NCBI GenBank assembly: GCA_002408085.1
Contig: DHQL01000025.1
Location: forward strand, 40,895 to 104,894
Direction of reading: 5' to 3'
DNA: 64,000 nt
Source: Spirochaeta sp. UBA5339
GTDB taxonomy: Bacteria; Spirochaetota; Spirochaetia; DSM-2461
Part shown: one piece after another, positions 1-7,351 of the stretch
Layout of the letters: each line of letters opens with the position of its first letter
Numbering within the stretch: the first letter of the stretch is position 1
Translations under genes and position numbers: made by a program
Notes under the pieces: model-generated
Seen by the model: only the letters and a program-made list of their open reading frames with translations
Database searches by the model: none
What the model was told of the DNA's origin: nothing

Positions 1-758
1 TCATCATGAATAACAAAGCGGGACTCCTCCTCCGAGAGAATCCACTCCAGCAGGACCCGCCGCTGCCGGACTCCCCGGTCGGCAATCTTCTCCTGAATAA
101 GCTCAAGAATGCTCCCGCCCTCTTCGAGACGGCGGTCTCTCTCCTCTCTGGAAATGCCGCAGTTGCCGTGCTCAATCCCGTTCAGAATCAGTTCAGAGAG
201 GGCCATTTGAAGCTTGAACCGCTCTACCGCAGAAACCCTTCCCGACCGGAGCATGTTCATGGACAGAAGTCCCGTATAAACGGAAACCACAGAGTAGTCG
301 GAGTTGGGAATACTGAAGGCACCGGAAAATTTTTCCAGAATATTATCTGCCAGCTCATTTTGATAGATCAGCTGTCTGTTGGCATAGACGATGGAAAGGA
401 TCTTGGCAAAGTGGGTTCTTATCCGCGAATAGTCCAGCAGGGAGAGCAGATTCAGACTTCTGAACTGCTCCAGTAGCTTGCCCTCCTCATGACGTCCCAG
501 ATCATAGACGCCAATGATGCCGGAACTGTGGAGCCAGGAGTCCTCCTTGATCTTTGCCTTGAGTGTATTGAGATCAAGTTCCTTGTCCGATAGGTGGAGG
601 ATAGTCAGCTCGGGGAGTTCAAAGTTGAGAATATCCAGGGCATCGGTGATATTGTCTGCAAAACGCAGATTATAGTCTCCGGGGAATTCACTCTGGATGA
701 CTCTTTCAATTCCCTGGTTGATGATGCTGTCGCTGCAGATTGTTACAATAGTATTCAT
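1..758 (-). CDS. HATPase-domain regulatory protein (3' end outside window)
   Basis: Open reading frame read leftwards from ATG at 758, with an AAGG about 10 bases upstream, still open at the window edge; roughly 252 residues are visible. The first ~120 residues (MNTIVTICSDSIINQGIERV...) look like a receiver-type alpha/beta fold, but I see no clear phospho-acceptor Asp. Around residues 180-200 is ALSELILNGIEHGNCGIS, which matches the N-box of HATPase_c_2/anti-sigma-type kinases (E, N and H-G-N present), so ATP binding is likely. The ATPase domain continues past position 1. It diverges from rex and shares the intergenic region holding the Rex-type operator. An anti-sigma factor or an atypical histidine kinase are both possible. 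The domain call is fairly firm; the specific role is unknown. Confidence 0.75.
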   Translation of the reverse strand, partial: MNTIVTICSDSIINQGIERVIQSEFPGDYNLRFADNITDALDILNFELPELTILHLSDKELDLNTLKAKIKEDSWLHSSGIIGVYDLGRHEEGKLLEQFRSLNLLSLLDYSRIRTHFAKILSIVYANRQLIYQNELADNILEKFSGAFSIPNSDYSVVSVYTGLLSMNMLRSGRVSAVERFKLQMALSELILNGIEHGNCGISREERDRRLEEGGSILELIQEKIADRGVRQRRVLLEWILSEEESRFVIHD

Positions 759-837
759 TTTGGCAAACCTTCGATTAAATTATCGCATGACAGGCAAATA
801 AAATTAAACACAAATATCTTTTAACTGAAAAAAACAG

Positions 838-863
838 TTATCTGTGAATATTTTCACAGATAA
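838..863. promoter_or_regulatory. Rex-type operator (redox box)
   Basis: Perfect inverted repeat with 11-bp arms TTATCTGTGAA / TTCACAGATAA and a 4-bp spacer. Its core is TGTGAA-N4-TTCACA, the published Rex operator core (TTGTGAAnnnnTTCACAA). It lies between the divergent partial HATPase gene and rex, directly upstream of a putative rex promoter, so autoregulation of rex (and serA) is the simplest reading. A second inverted repeat, TAACTG-N7-CAGTTA at 822-840, abuts it. Confidence 0.85.
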
Positions 864-866
864 TGG

Positions 867-895
867 TTGTTGATTTTTACATCCCCCTATATGAT
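867..895 (+). promoter_or_regulatory. Putative sigma-70 promoter of rex-serA
   Basis: TTGTTG (867-872), a 17-bp spacer, then TATGAT (890-895). The predicted start of transcription falls within a few bases of the ATG at 905, which would make the rex message leaderless or nearly so. The Rex-type operator ends 4 bases upstream of the -35 box. Confidence 0.45.
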
Positions 896-904
896 CGACC
901 CAGA

Positions 905-1528
905 ATGAGTTCAGAAAAGCTTTCCGAAGCCTCACGGCAGAGAATGATCAGACTCTCCATCATCCTTCAGGAGAGGGATTGGGGCCCCGAACGGATTGTC
1001 TCGGCAGAACTGGCGGAACTGGTAGGCACAACCCCTGAGAGTCTGAGAAAGGATCTCAGCCTCCTGGGCTGCAGTGCATCGGGCCGGGGATACAGGGCCG
1101 GAGAGCTGGCGGACCTTCTCAGTGAAAAGCTGAACCTGAAAGGAGAACTGAAGGCCGGTGTCTGCGGTCTGGACAGCTGGGGAGCGGTACTGCTCCATAA
1201 AACAGACAGCTTTCCGGGAGTGAGGATTGTTGCCGCCTTTGACGGCAGCCAGAACAGACTGGAACGGACTGAATCGAAAGTCCCCCTTTATCCATCCTAT
1301 GAGATAAGCGAGATCTTTCAGAGGATGGGAATTGAGATCGGTATTATTGCCAGCTCCACCACGGATCCGGAACGGATACAGAGCAGGATGCTTAAGGGCG
1401 GCGCCAGGGGAATTATCAACCTGACAAGCTGCCCCCTGACTGTACCAGAGAGTGTATTCTATCATCAGGCCGATCTGACGGCCGGTTTCTTAAGTGTTAT
1501 TTCCCGTATTAACGGGGTGAAACAATAA
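905..1528 (+). CDS. rex: Redox-sensing transcriptional repressor Rex
   Basis: About 207 residues. The N-terminal winged helix (SRQRMIRLSIILQERDWG..., with ELAELVGTTPESLRKDLSLLG as recognition region) is followed by a Rossmann domain and a C-terminal swapped helix (DLTAGFLSVISRI), the normal Rex order and length. Rex senses the NADH/NAD+ ratio and represses fermentation and redox genes. The dinucleotide loop is unusual: where most Rex proteins have GxGxxG, this one reads VCGLDSWG, so the middle glycine is Asp; the acidic residue after beta-2 (AAFD) is kept. I chose ATG 905 because the in-frame ATG at 863 overlaps the operator palindrome and precedes the promoter; neither start has a Shine-Dalgarno site. 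serA follows 47 bases downstream, probably as one transcript. Confidence 0.85.
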   Translation: MSSEKLSEASRQRMIRLSIILQERDWGPERIVSAELAELVGTTPESLRKDLSLLGCSASGRGYRAGELADLLSEKLNLKGELKAGVCGLDSWGAVLLHKTDSFPGVRIVAAFDGSQNRLERTESKVPLYPSYEISEIFQRMGIEIGIIASSTTDPERIQSRMLKGGARGIINLTSCPLTVPESVFYHQADLTAGFLSVISRINGVKQ

Positions 1529-1575
1529 ATTAATTACGGCGCCCTCTGCGGGAACTGCCTGAAAGGATGAGAGAG

Positions 1576-2751
1576 ATGTTCAGCATACAGACCCTGAATA
1601 AAATTTCCACAAAGGGATTAGACAGACTTCCCCGGGAGGACTATGAAACAGCCACCGACATGGCCCACCCCGATGCAATCCTGGTACGAAGCTACAAGAT
1701 GTCCGAAGATGTCATTCCTGAAACAGTAAAGTCCATTGCCCGTGCCGGAGCCGGCGTCAACAACATTCCTGTGGACGCCTGTACCGATAAGGGCATCGTC
1801 GTATTCAACACCCCCGGAGCCAATGCCAACAGTGTAAAAGAACTGGTTCTCACCGGCCTCTTTCTCTCATCCCGCAGCATTGTAGACGGCATTAACTGGA
1901 CCCAGAGCCTTGATCCTTCAGACGAAGTATCCCGGCTTGTAGAGAAGGAGAAGTCCCGCTTCTCTGGTCCCGAGATCCAGGGCAAGAAGCTGGGAATCAT
2001 CGGTTTGGGGGCCATCGGTGTACTGGTTGCCAACGCGGCCCAGAGCCTGGGTATGGAGGTAACCGGATACGATCCCTTTATCTCAGTACAGGCTGCCTGG
2101 GGCCTCTCACCAAGTGTTCAGAAGGCAGGGTCTCTGGACCAGCTGATTGCCCAGTCCGACTACATCAGCCTCCACATCCCCTTAAGCGACAAGACCAGAG
2201 GCATAATCGACACACTACAGTTTGAACAGATGAAGGAGGGAACACGGCTTCTCAACTTCGCCAGGGGAGGCCTGGTCAACAACGACAGCCTCAAGAAGGC
2301 CATCGAAGACGGGAAGATCAGCTACTACATCACCGACTTTCCCGACGGAGAGCTTCTGGGCAATCCCGCCATTATCACAATCCCCCACCTGGGAGCCTCC
2401 TCTCCCGAAGCAGAGGAAAACTGCGCTGTAATGGCTGCAGACCAGACAAAGAAGTTTCTGGAAACCGGAAATATCAAGAACTCCGTAAACTTCCCCTCCT
2501 GCGACATGGAGTATGGCGGCGGACACCGACTGTTGATTGCCAACAGAAACATTCCCAATATGGTGGGACAGATCTCAACCCTTCTGGCTGAGCAGGGCAT
2601 CAACATTCAGGACATGATGAACAAGCACAAGAACGATATTGCCTACAACATCATCGATACCGACTGTGCCCCCACGGCAGAATTGATAGAGAAACTCAAG
2701 TCCATCGACGGAGTCGTTATGGTTCGGGCCATTCCCCCTGTAGGTGCCTGA
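1576..2751 (+). CDS. serA: D-3-phosphoglycerate dehydrogenase (SerA type, ACT domain)
   Basis: Oxidises 3-phosphoglycerate to phosphohydroxypyruvate with NAD+, the first step of serine synthesis, in the cytoplasm. 391 residues. Substrate-domain motif RAGAGVNNIPVD, Rossmann loop GLGAIG followed by the acidic YDPF, catalytic Arg in NFARGGLVN and catalytic His in PHLGASSPEAEEN are all visible. A C-terminal ACT domain (LLIANRNIPNMVGQIS...) suggests serine feedback. ATG 1576 is preferred over ATG 1567 because the GAAAGG ribosome site touches 1567 but lies 9 bases from 1576, and the protein then begins MFSIQTLNKIS as homologues do. It sits behind rex, so redox control of serine synthesis is plausible. 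Its stop codon directly abuts the convergent lipoprotein stop. Confidence 0.93.
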   Translation: MFSIQTLNKISTKGLDRLPREDYETATDMAHPDAILVRSYKMSEDVIPETVKSIARAGAGVNNIPVDACTDKGIVVFNTPGANANSVKELVLTGLFLSSRSIVDGINWTQSLDPSDEVSRLVEKEKSRFSGPEIQGKKLGIIGLGAIGVLVANAAQSLGMEVTGYDPFISVQAAWGLSPSVQKAGSLDQLIAQSDYISLHIPLSDKTRGIIDTLQFEQMKEGTRLLNFARGGLVNNDSLKKAIEDGKISYYITDFPDGELLGNPAIITIPHLGASSPEAEENCAVMAADQTKKFLETGNIKNSVNFPSCDMEYGGGHRLLIANRNIPNMVGQISTLLAEQGINIQDMMNKHKNDIAYNIIDTDCAPTAELIEKLKSIDGVVMVRAIPPVGA

Positions 2752-3261
2752 TCAGAACCAGGAGTCCAGAGCACCGTCAGCGCTGTACTGTTCCATATAG
2801 GCCAGCCTTTCCCTGTATGAGAGCAGTACTATGTTGCATCTTGACTGTGTACTTCGCGATTTAGTCCGTTCAATTGTATGAACAACCTTGAAGGGAGCAA
2901 TGATAACCTCACCAGCCTCAAAGGGAAGAGGATGATTTACCTCATACTGATGAGGTTTGCCGGAATACCTTGAATGAGTAACCCGGCTTCGGACACCCTG
3001 AAGCTTATTCCCCTCCTCACTCTGGATCAGCTTAATGGTACTGTACCTTTTACCGGGTACAGTAATTTCCGTATCCAGGTGTGAAAAATCAAGATAGTAG
3101 CTTCTTACCTTTGTTGTATTGGGCCCCTGGATAAATTCCGTAGGAATGATCATAAGGCAGTCATTGGAGTTCTCTTTTTCAGGAAAGGATGATGTAGCAC
3201 ATCCGGTTACACTCAATACTGACAGAACAATCATAAAAACAGACAGCGCTCTTTTTACCAT
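2752..3261 (-). CDS. Predicted lipoprotein, paralogue of the next gene
   Basis: About 169 residues of unknown function. From ATG 3261 (GGAGA six bases upstream) the protein begins with a basic n-region, a hydrophobic stretch and the lipobox SVTGC, so it is a likely lipoprotein. The mature part shares with the protein at 3448-3936 a block around CLMIIPTEF, then VRSYYLDFSH, then SRVTxxxxSGK, the mark of tandem duplication. No catalytic motif is apparent; the fold looks mostly beta. A longer reading from 3327 would add 22 residues but lacks a ribosome site and would bury the signal peptide. I do not recognise the family. Confidence 0.75.
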   Translation of the reverse strand: MVKRALSVFMIVLSVLSVTGCATSSFPEKENSNDCLMIIPTEFIQGPNTTKVRSYYLDFSHLDTEITVPGKRYSTIKLIQSEEGNKLQGVRSRVTHSRYSGKPHQYEVNHPLPFEAGEVIIAPFKVVHTIERTKSRSTQSRCNIVLLSYRERLAYMEQYSADGALDSWF

Positions 3262-3447
3262 TTCCATTCTCCATTCATAAAAATAAGGTTTTTCAATAGT
3301 TTTTTGATCAGTCTCTGAACCAGACATTTATCACATACAAAAATATATGACTTTTGTTCATTTTAATCTATTACTTTTTTAAATTAAGGAGTTTTGGAAA
3401 GTATTCATTGATCCTTTGTATACAGCCGGGTCAAGCAAACTGCCCAT

Positions 3448-3936
3448 CTAGAGCCGGCTCAGAAGCTCCATCCGCTCTGCCTCGGTAGTTTCGTCAATGT
3501 AAAACCTGGTCACCGTCGTACCGTCCTCTATGACAGTCCGCTGAATGAATTTGAAGCTGGATATAACCACATGGCCACTTTTATAGGGCAGGGTAAGATT
3601 ATATTCGCTGGTAAAGTCTTTTCCGCTGTGCTTCGGATTTGTCACGCGGCTTGTGACGGACAGGAGCTTATTGTCAGGGCCGTTCAGCCTGACAGTCAGT
3701 GTCCCCGACTTATCCCCGGGAATCTGATATTCCCTTTCGTCATGGGAAAATCTGATGTAGTAACTCCGTACCGGATCACTTCCCTGCTGCTGATAAAACT
3801 CGGTAGGAATGACAAGAAGACAGTCTCCGGAATCAACCTTCTCCGGGGAGGAGGAGCAGGAGCCAAGCATAAAGACCAGAGCCAATAGAACGGTAAGCCG
3901 CAAAACTCCCGGCATTTTATTTTCCCGACCTGACAT
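3448..3936 (-). CDS. Predicted lipoprotein, paralogue of the preceding gene
   Basis: About 162 residues. Start ATG 3936 has GGAGG six bases upstream; ATG 3942 is in frame but too close to the ribosome site. Signal peptide ends in the lipobox MLGSC followed by SSS. The mature protein has CLLVIPTEF, VRSYYIRFSH and SRVTNPKHSGK, matching its neighbour at 2752-3261. A 187-base AT-rich gap separates the pair, so each may have its own promoter. Function unknown; the shared blocks suggest a surface or periplasmic ligand-binding beta domain, which is inference only. Confidence 0.75.
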   Translation of the reverse strand: MSGRENKMPGVLRLTVLLALVFMLGSCSSSPEKVDSGDCLLVIPTEFYQQQGSDPVRSYYIRFSHDEREYQIPGDKSGTLTVRLNGPDNKLLSVTSRVTNPKHSGKDFTSEYNLTLPYKSGHVVISSFKFIQRTVIEDGTTVTRFYIDETTEAERMELLSRL

Positions 3937-3965
3937 ATTCATCCTCCTCCAGAGCCATGGCTCTA

Positions 3966-4637
3966 TCAGTAATTATAGGGGAAGGTCTTCAGATCTTCCT
4001 TTCTGTAGAGAATACGCAGGGAACTCCGGTACTCTCCCGCCCTGATATGGATGCTGGGGGAAGAGGAGAGGTAGACGATACCCTCCACCTCCAGAGGCCG
4101 GTTAAATATAATTGAGCTCAGATCAGCCCTGAGAGCCAGCTTAACGGCGGCCTCCATGGAGGCAATTCTGGCACCCTCCTTCATCATCGGAACCGATCCG
4201 GCGGCGGCGGAAGAGCTGAATCCCCCTCCCCTGCTCACATCGATGCGGCGCCTCTGATTCTCGTCTGGCCAGTAGTAGAAGAGAACACTCAGGTTCTGAT
4301 AGTCGTCCTCCACCTGATAGACCTCAAGCCCCCTGTCGCCACGGGGTATCTGATGGAGGGGGGAGAGCTCGAAAAACTCATCGAAACCCTCGTCCGCATT
4401 CCCCGGAATGTAGCGGAACCGGAAACCGTAGACCATCCCCGAAAAGATCCACCTGGCCTCCTCAAGTAAGGTGTCTATGGCAAGTTCCCGGACCTCCTCA
4501 TAGTCCGTGGGGAAGAGGGTTTTACCGTCTTCGGGCTTGAACATTGTAGCAAAGCCCATGGCTGAATAGTTGATCCCCAGGGTCAGGGAGAGATAGGGCT
4601 CCGCCGCGGCGGGAAGAGCTGCCAGCAGGCAGATCAT
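3966..4637 (-). CDS. Exported protein of unknown function
   Basis: 223 residues from ATG 4637. The N-terminus (MICLLAALPAAAEPYLS) looks like the hydrophobic core and cleavage site of a signal peptide but lacks a basic n-region. The codons directly upstream, in frame, would read KRSLLIV, and a GGAAGAGG sits before them, so the true start may be a non-ATG codon near 4655-4662. The rest is a soluble, probably periplasmic domain with RIASMEAAVKLALRADLSS near residue 150, reminiscent of LPP20/FlgT-like lipoprotein folds; I would not assign it. It follows the rhomboid gene by 31 bases, presumably in one transcript. Confidence 0.65.
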   Translation of the reverse strand: MICLLAALPAAAEPYLSLTLGINYSAMGFATMFKPEDGKTLFPTDYEEVRELAIDTLLEEARWIFSGMVYGFRFRYIPGNADEGFDEFFELSPLHQIPRGDRGLEVYQVEDDYQNLSVLFYYWPDENQRRRIDVSRGGGFSSSAAAGSVPMMKEGARIASMEAAVKLALRADLSSIIFNRPLEVEGIVYLSSSPSIHIRAGEYRSSLRILYRKEDLKTFPYNY

Positions 4638-4668
4638 TACGATCAGCAGGGAGCGCTTGAAGATAAGA

Positions 4669-5328
4669 CTACCTCTTCCAGGGATTGTTTCTGGAGTCCT
4701 TGAAGACCCTCACAGGGTCCGAACCCAGCCGAATTCTGAAGTAGATATAACCGAAGAGCAGACCGAAAAGGTGGGCCGAATGGGCTACATTTCCCCTTCC
4801 GCCGAAGAGGAGTGAGAAGATCTCGATCCCCGCATAGAGTGTAACCATTACGGTGGTCTGCATAGGGATAATGCCGAAAAGATAGACCCGGGAGAAAGGA
4901 AAGTAGACGGCATAGGCCAGAAGAACCGCAAAGAGAGCCCCCGAGGCTCCCATCAGAAAGACTCTTGTATAGCCGGTAAACAGATAAACCAGAAGCGAGG
5001 CAATTCCCGTCAGAACACCCGTCCCCAGATAGTAGGTCAAAAACTCCCAGCTCCCCATCCTCTCCTCAAGCTGAGGACCGAAGAAGAAGAGTCCCAGCAT
5101 ATTGAAAAGAATATGATTCATGCTGGCATGGACAAACATATAGGTCAGGGGGGTCCAGTAGAAATGATTCCTCAGGAAAAGAACCGGATTCAGGGAGAGA
5201 TAGAGACTCAGCCTGGAAGACATCATGGTCAGAAAGAAAACCGTAACATTGATTCCGATTAGAATCAGAGAGAAATTGCGGAAAGTATAGGGGAAAGGTT
5301 TGCGTATTCCCCGGGCGTAATTATTCAT
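4669..5328 (-). CDS. Rhomboid-family intramembrane serine protease
   Basis: 219 residues with about six membrane segments. Catalytic serine in the loop motif GASGALFA and catalytic histidine in AHSAHLFG, both inside predicted membrane helices, identify a rhomboid. An HxxxN-type segment (VHASMNHILFNMLGLFFFG) holds the conserved His and Asn. Rhomboids cleave membrane-anchored substrates within the bilayer; the substrate here is unknown. ATG 5328 (MNNYARG...) is preferred to 5397, which would add 23 polar residues. The ribosome site is weak (AGG very close to the ATG). Its neighbours are exported proteins and a secreted protease, so an envelope role is likely. Confidence 0.88.
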   Translation of the reverse strand: MNNYARGIRKPFPYTFRNFSLILIGINVTVFFLTMMSSRLSLYLSLNPVLFLRNHFYWTPLTYMFVHASMNHILFNMLGLFFFGPQLEERMGSWEFLTYYLGTGVLTGIASLLVYLFTGYTRVFLMGASGALFAVLLAYAVYFPFSRVYLFGIIPMQTTVMVTLYAGIEIFSLLFGGRGNVAHSAHLFGLLFGYIYFRIRLGSDPVRVFKDSRNNPWKR

Positions 5329-5387
5329 ACCTATAAAGTACTGCCCAGAGGGGGAAAGATCAATAATTTTATCTGTTCTATGGGCCC

Positions 5388-5496
5388 CTCCCGCCAAAGG
5401 CGGGAACGGGCTGCTTCGGGCTGCGCGGCCGCTCCGGCCCCTTCGGGTCCACCTCCGGCGCCCTCCGTATCCCTGGGGCTCCGGGGCGGAACAGTA
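5388..5496. repeat. GC-rich, palindrome-laden intergenic element
   Basis: About 105 bases between the secreted protease and the rhomboid gene, far richer in GC than either neighbour. It contains a perfect hairpin TCCCGCC-AAA-GGCGGGA at 5389-5405, a tandem CGGGCTGC repeat, and further CCGG-type inverted repeats (CCGGCCCC / GGGTCCACCTCCGG). It carries no convincing coding sequence. It resembles the REP-like elements scattered in some spirochaete genomes; a second copy was not found in this window, so the repeat status is inference. Confidence 0.5.
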
Positions 5497-7242
5497 TCAG
5501 CGGCTGAAGCGCAGAGAGAGTCCCAGGACAGGACCCGATGAGTCCTGGAGCAGCCTGTTTTCATCGGTAGAGATGTAGAAGGGATAGGTGAAGTCAAAGG
5601 CCACCCTGAAGGGATAGGAGAGACCATCCTTCGAGAACCCGAGCTCCAGACCCGCTGAGACGGGGAAGGAGAAGGCAAAGTCTGACAGAGTTTCGTAGTG
5701 ATACTCTGTGTTCCAGTATGCCAGGCCCGCACCCACACCGGCAGAAGCATAGGGTGACAGAAGGATTTTTCTATCCGCCAGCAGAACAGGAACCCTCAGA
5801 CCGAGGCTCCAGCTTCCATCAAAAATCATCAGACTGCCGAAATTGTCAATCTCAAAAGGAGCTCCGAGGGCCGCAGAGAATTTCATCTCCCTAAAGAAGA
5901 AGCGTCTCTGTCTTCCCATGAAAAAAGCAGCAGACAAGAGACTTGTATCATCCTTAATGTCCAGCTGGAAACTGCGGTGAGCAAGAGAGAGTCCAAAATA
6001 GGGACCGTTGGAGGACTCTGAAAACTGAAATGCCGATTTCACGGGGAAAGAGGTCAGCTGCCAGTCCCCCTGTGTAAACTCCCACTGAGCGGTGGTCTTT
6101 CTGCTTCCGATCTTTACTGCGACTGTGGCAGAATCGCAGTCATCAGAAAATTCGGGCTTGCTCCAGACAATCCCGTTTTTCCCGCCGGCCCTTCCGGCAA
6201 TCTCATACATAGTTGCCCTGTGAAGCACCTTGTATCCCTGACCGCTAAAGAATGAGTTAACAGCAAAGCGGAACTCATCGGGCTCCAGACTGTCCAGATA
6301 GTTGAGAAACCGAGTCCATCCATCGGCTAGAACATAATCCACAGAGAAGAGGTCTCTGGCAGGAATGACCATAGCCCGTTTCTCCCGGTCAGTAAGCTCC
6401 TCATCCTGCTCAGCAAAAATATCGTCCATAAGGTTCATCTTCTTCTGAAGCATAAACTCTTTGTCGGTGAAGCTGAGACTGGAGAGACCAGCATAGTCAT
6501 CAAGGACAGCCAGCAGGTCCTCCGCGGGCACGGAAAAGAAGATCCTGGAGTCGAGACTTCTGGCCACAAGCCATGAGTTGATACCGATTATCCTGTACTC
6601 CTCCCCCTCTTTCACAAGCAGGGGCCCCCCGCTGCTTCCCGGCGAGAGGGGAGCGCTGTGCTGAATCACAGAGCCGGCAAGATCAACATCAAAGACAAGA
6701 TTGTTGGCTCGGGTACTGGAAATATACCCCTTGCGCACCTGCCAGGAGGGCTCCCCCATAAGGGAAGGGTATCCCGCGGCCAGAACGTCATCACCATCGC
6801 TGTACTCCATGGAAATCTCCATGGGGGCAAGAGTTCTTCTTGCCTCCTCCGGCAGAAGAAGAAGACACAGATCCTGTTTGTTGGAACGGTAGACCACGGG
6901 AAGATCCTGATAGAGGACCTGATCGTTCATACCATAGGCAGGAACTTCCACATCCGCCGTGGAAGCCTGACTCATTACATGGGCACTGGTAGCAACAAGC
7001 AAGTCCCCGTTGGGAGCTTCAACAACCGCCCCTGATCCGGTGCTCACATACTTCCTGAAGGCTTCGGCATCTTTTTCAAAACCGTTTTCATCCAGCCAGT
7101 CCACAATGACTGCAGTCAACTTTTCGGAATTCTCCGACTCATTGGCTCTGACAATCAGAACCTGTTGACCGATATCAACCTGTGCAAACAGTAGAGATCC
7201 TGAAAATAAAAGGAAAAACAGACAGAGATACTTCTTTTTCAT
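5497..7242 (-). CDS. Secreted trypsin-like serine protease with C-terminal beta domain
   Basis: 581 residues. Signal peptide MKKKYLCLFFLLFSGSLLFA then Q. The chymotrypsin-fold triad is visible: His88 in TSAHV, Asp124 in NKQDLCLLL and Ser204 in PGSSGGPL. Residues ~250-400 form an alpha/beta linker. The last ~190 residues (SNGPYFGLSLAHRSFQLDI onward) alternate hydrophobic and polar residues and end LGLSLRFSR, like an outer-membrane beta-barrel or OMP-like domain, so the protease may be anchored in the outer membrane with its catalytic domain in the periplasm or outside; that part is inference. GAGGA lies six bases before the ATG. It is not a DegP/HtrA, as no PDZ domain is seen. Confidence 0.82.
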   Translation of the reverse strand: MKKKYLCLFFLLFSGSLLFAQVDIGQQVLIVRANESENSEKLTAVIVDWLDENGFEKDAEAFRKYVSTGSGAVVEAPNGDLLVATSAHVMSQASTADVEVPAYGMNDQVLYQDLPVVYRSNKQDLCLLLLPEEARRTLAPMEISMEYSDGDDVLAAGYPSLMGEPSWQVRKGYISSTRANNLVFDVDLAGSVIQHSAPLSPGSSGGPLLVKEGEEYRIIGINSWLVARSLDSRIFFSVPAEDLLAVLDDYAGLSSLSFTDKEFMLQKKMNLMDDIFAEQDEELTDREKRAMVIPARDLFSVDYVLADGWTRFLNYLDSLEPDEFRFAVNSFFSGQGYKVLHRATMYEIAGRAGGKNGIVWSKPEFSDDCDSATVAVKIGSRKTTAQWEFTQGDWQLTSFPVKSAFQFSESSNGPYFGLSLAHRSFQLDIKDDTSLLSAAFFMGRQRRFFFREMKFSAALGAPFEIDNFGSLMIFDGSWSLGLRVPVLLADRKILLSPYASAGVGAGLAYWNTEYHYETLSDFAFSFPVSAGLELGFSKDGLSYPFRVAFDFTYPFYISTDENRLLQDSSGPVLGLSLRFSR

Positions 7243-7351
7243 TGGTGTTCCTCATGGTGCATAGAAGCAGATATTATTACTTGATCACTAATAATACCAC
7301 AAATGAAAACCATTGTTCCAGAAGATTATTGGGACCCGGGGACAGAGGGGC

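Noticed and set aside
6..824. Plus-strand open frames of 156 and 76 residues at the left end
   Set aside because: They lie opposite the longer HATPase-type frame read leftwards, which has recognisable motifs and a ribosome site; they lack both.
5331..5750. 139-residue minus-strand frame across the GC-rich element
   Set aside because: It overlaps the end of the secreted protease in another frame, and its composition (Ser/Pro/Arg) is that of a frame shadow of GC-rich DNA.
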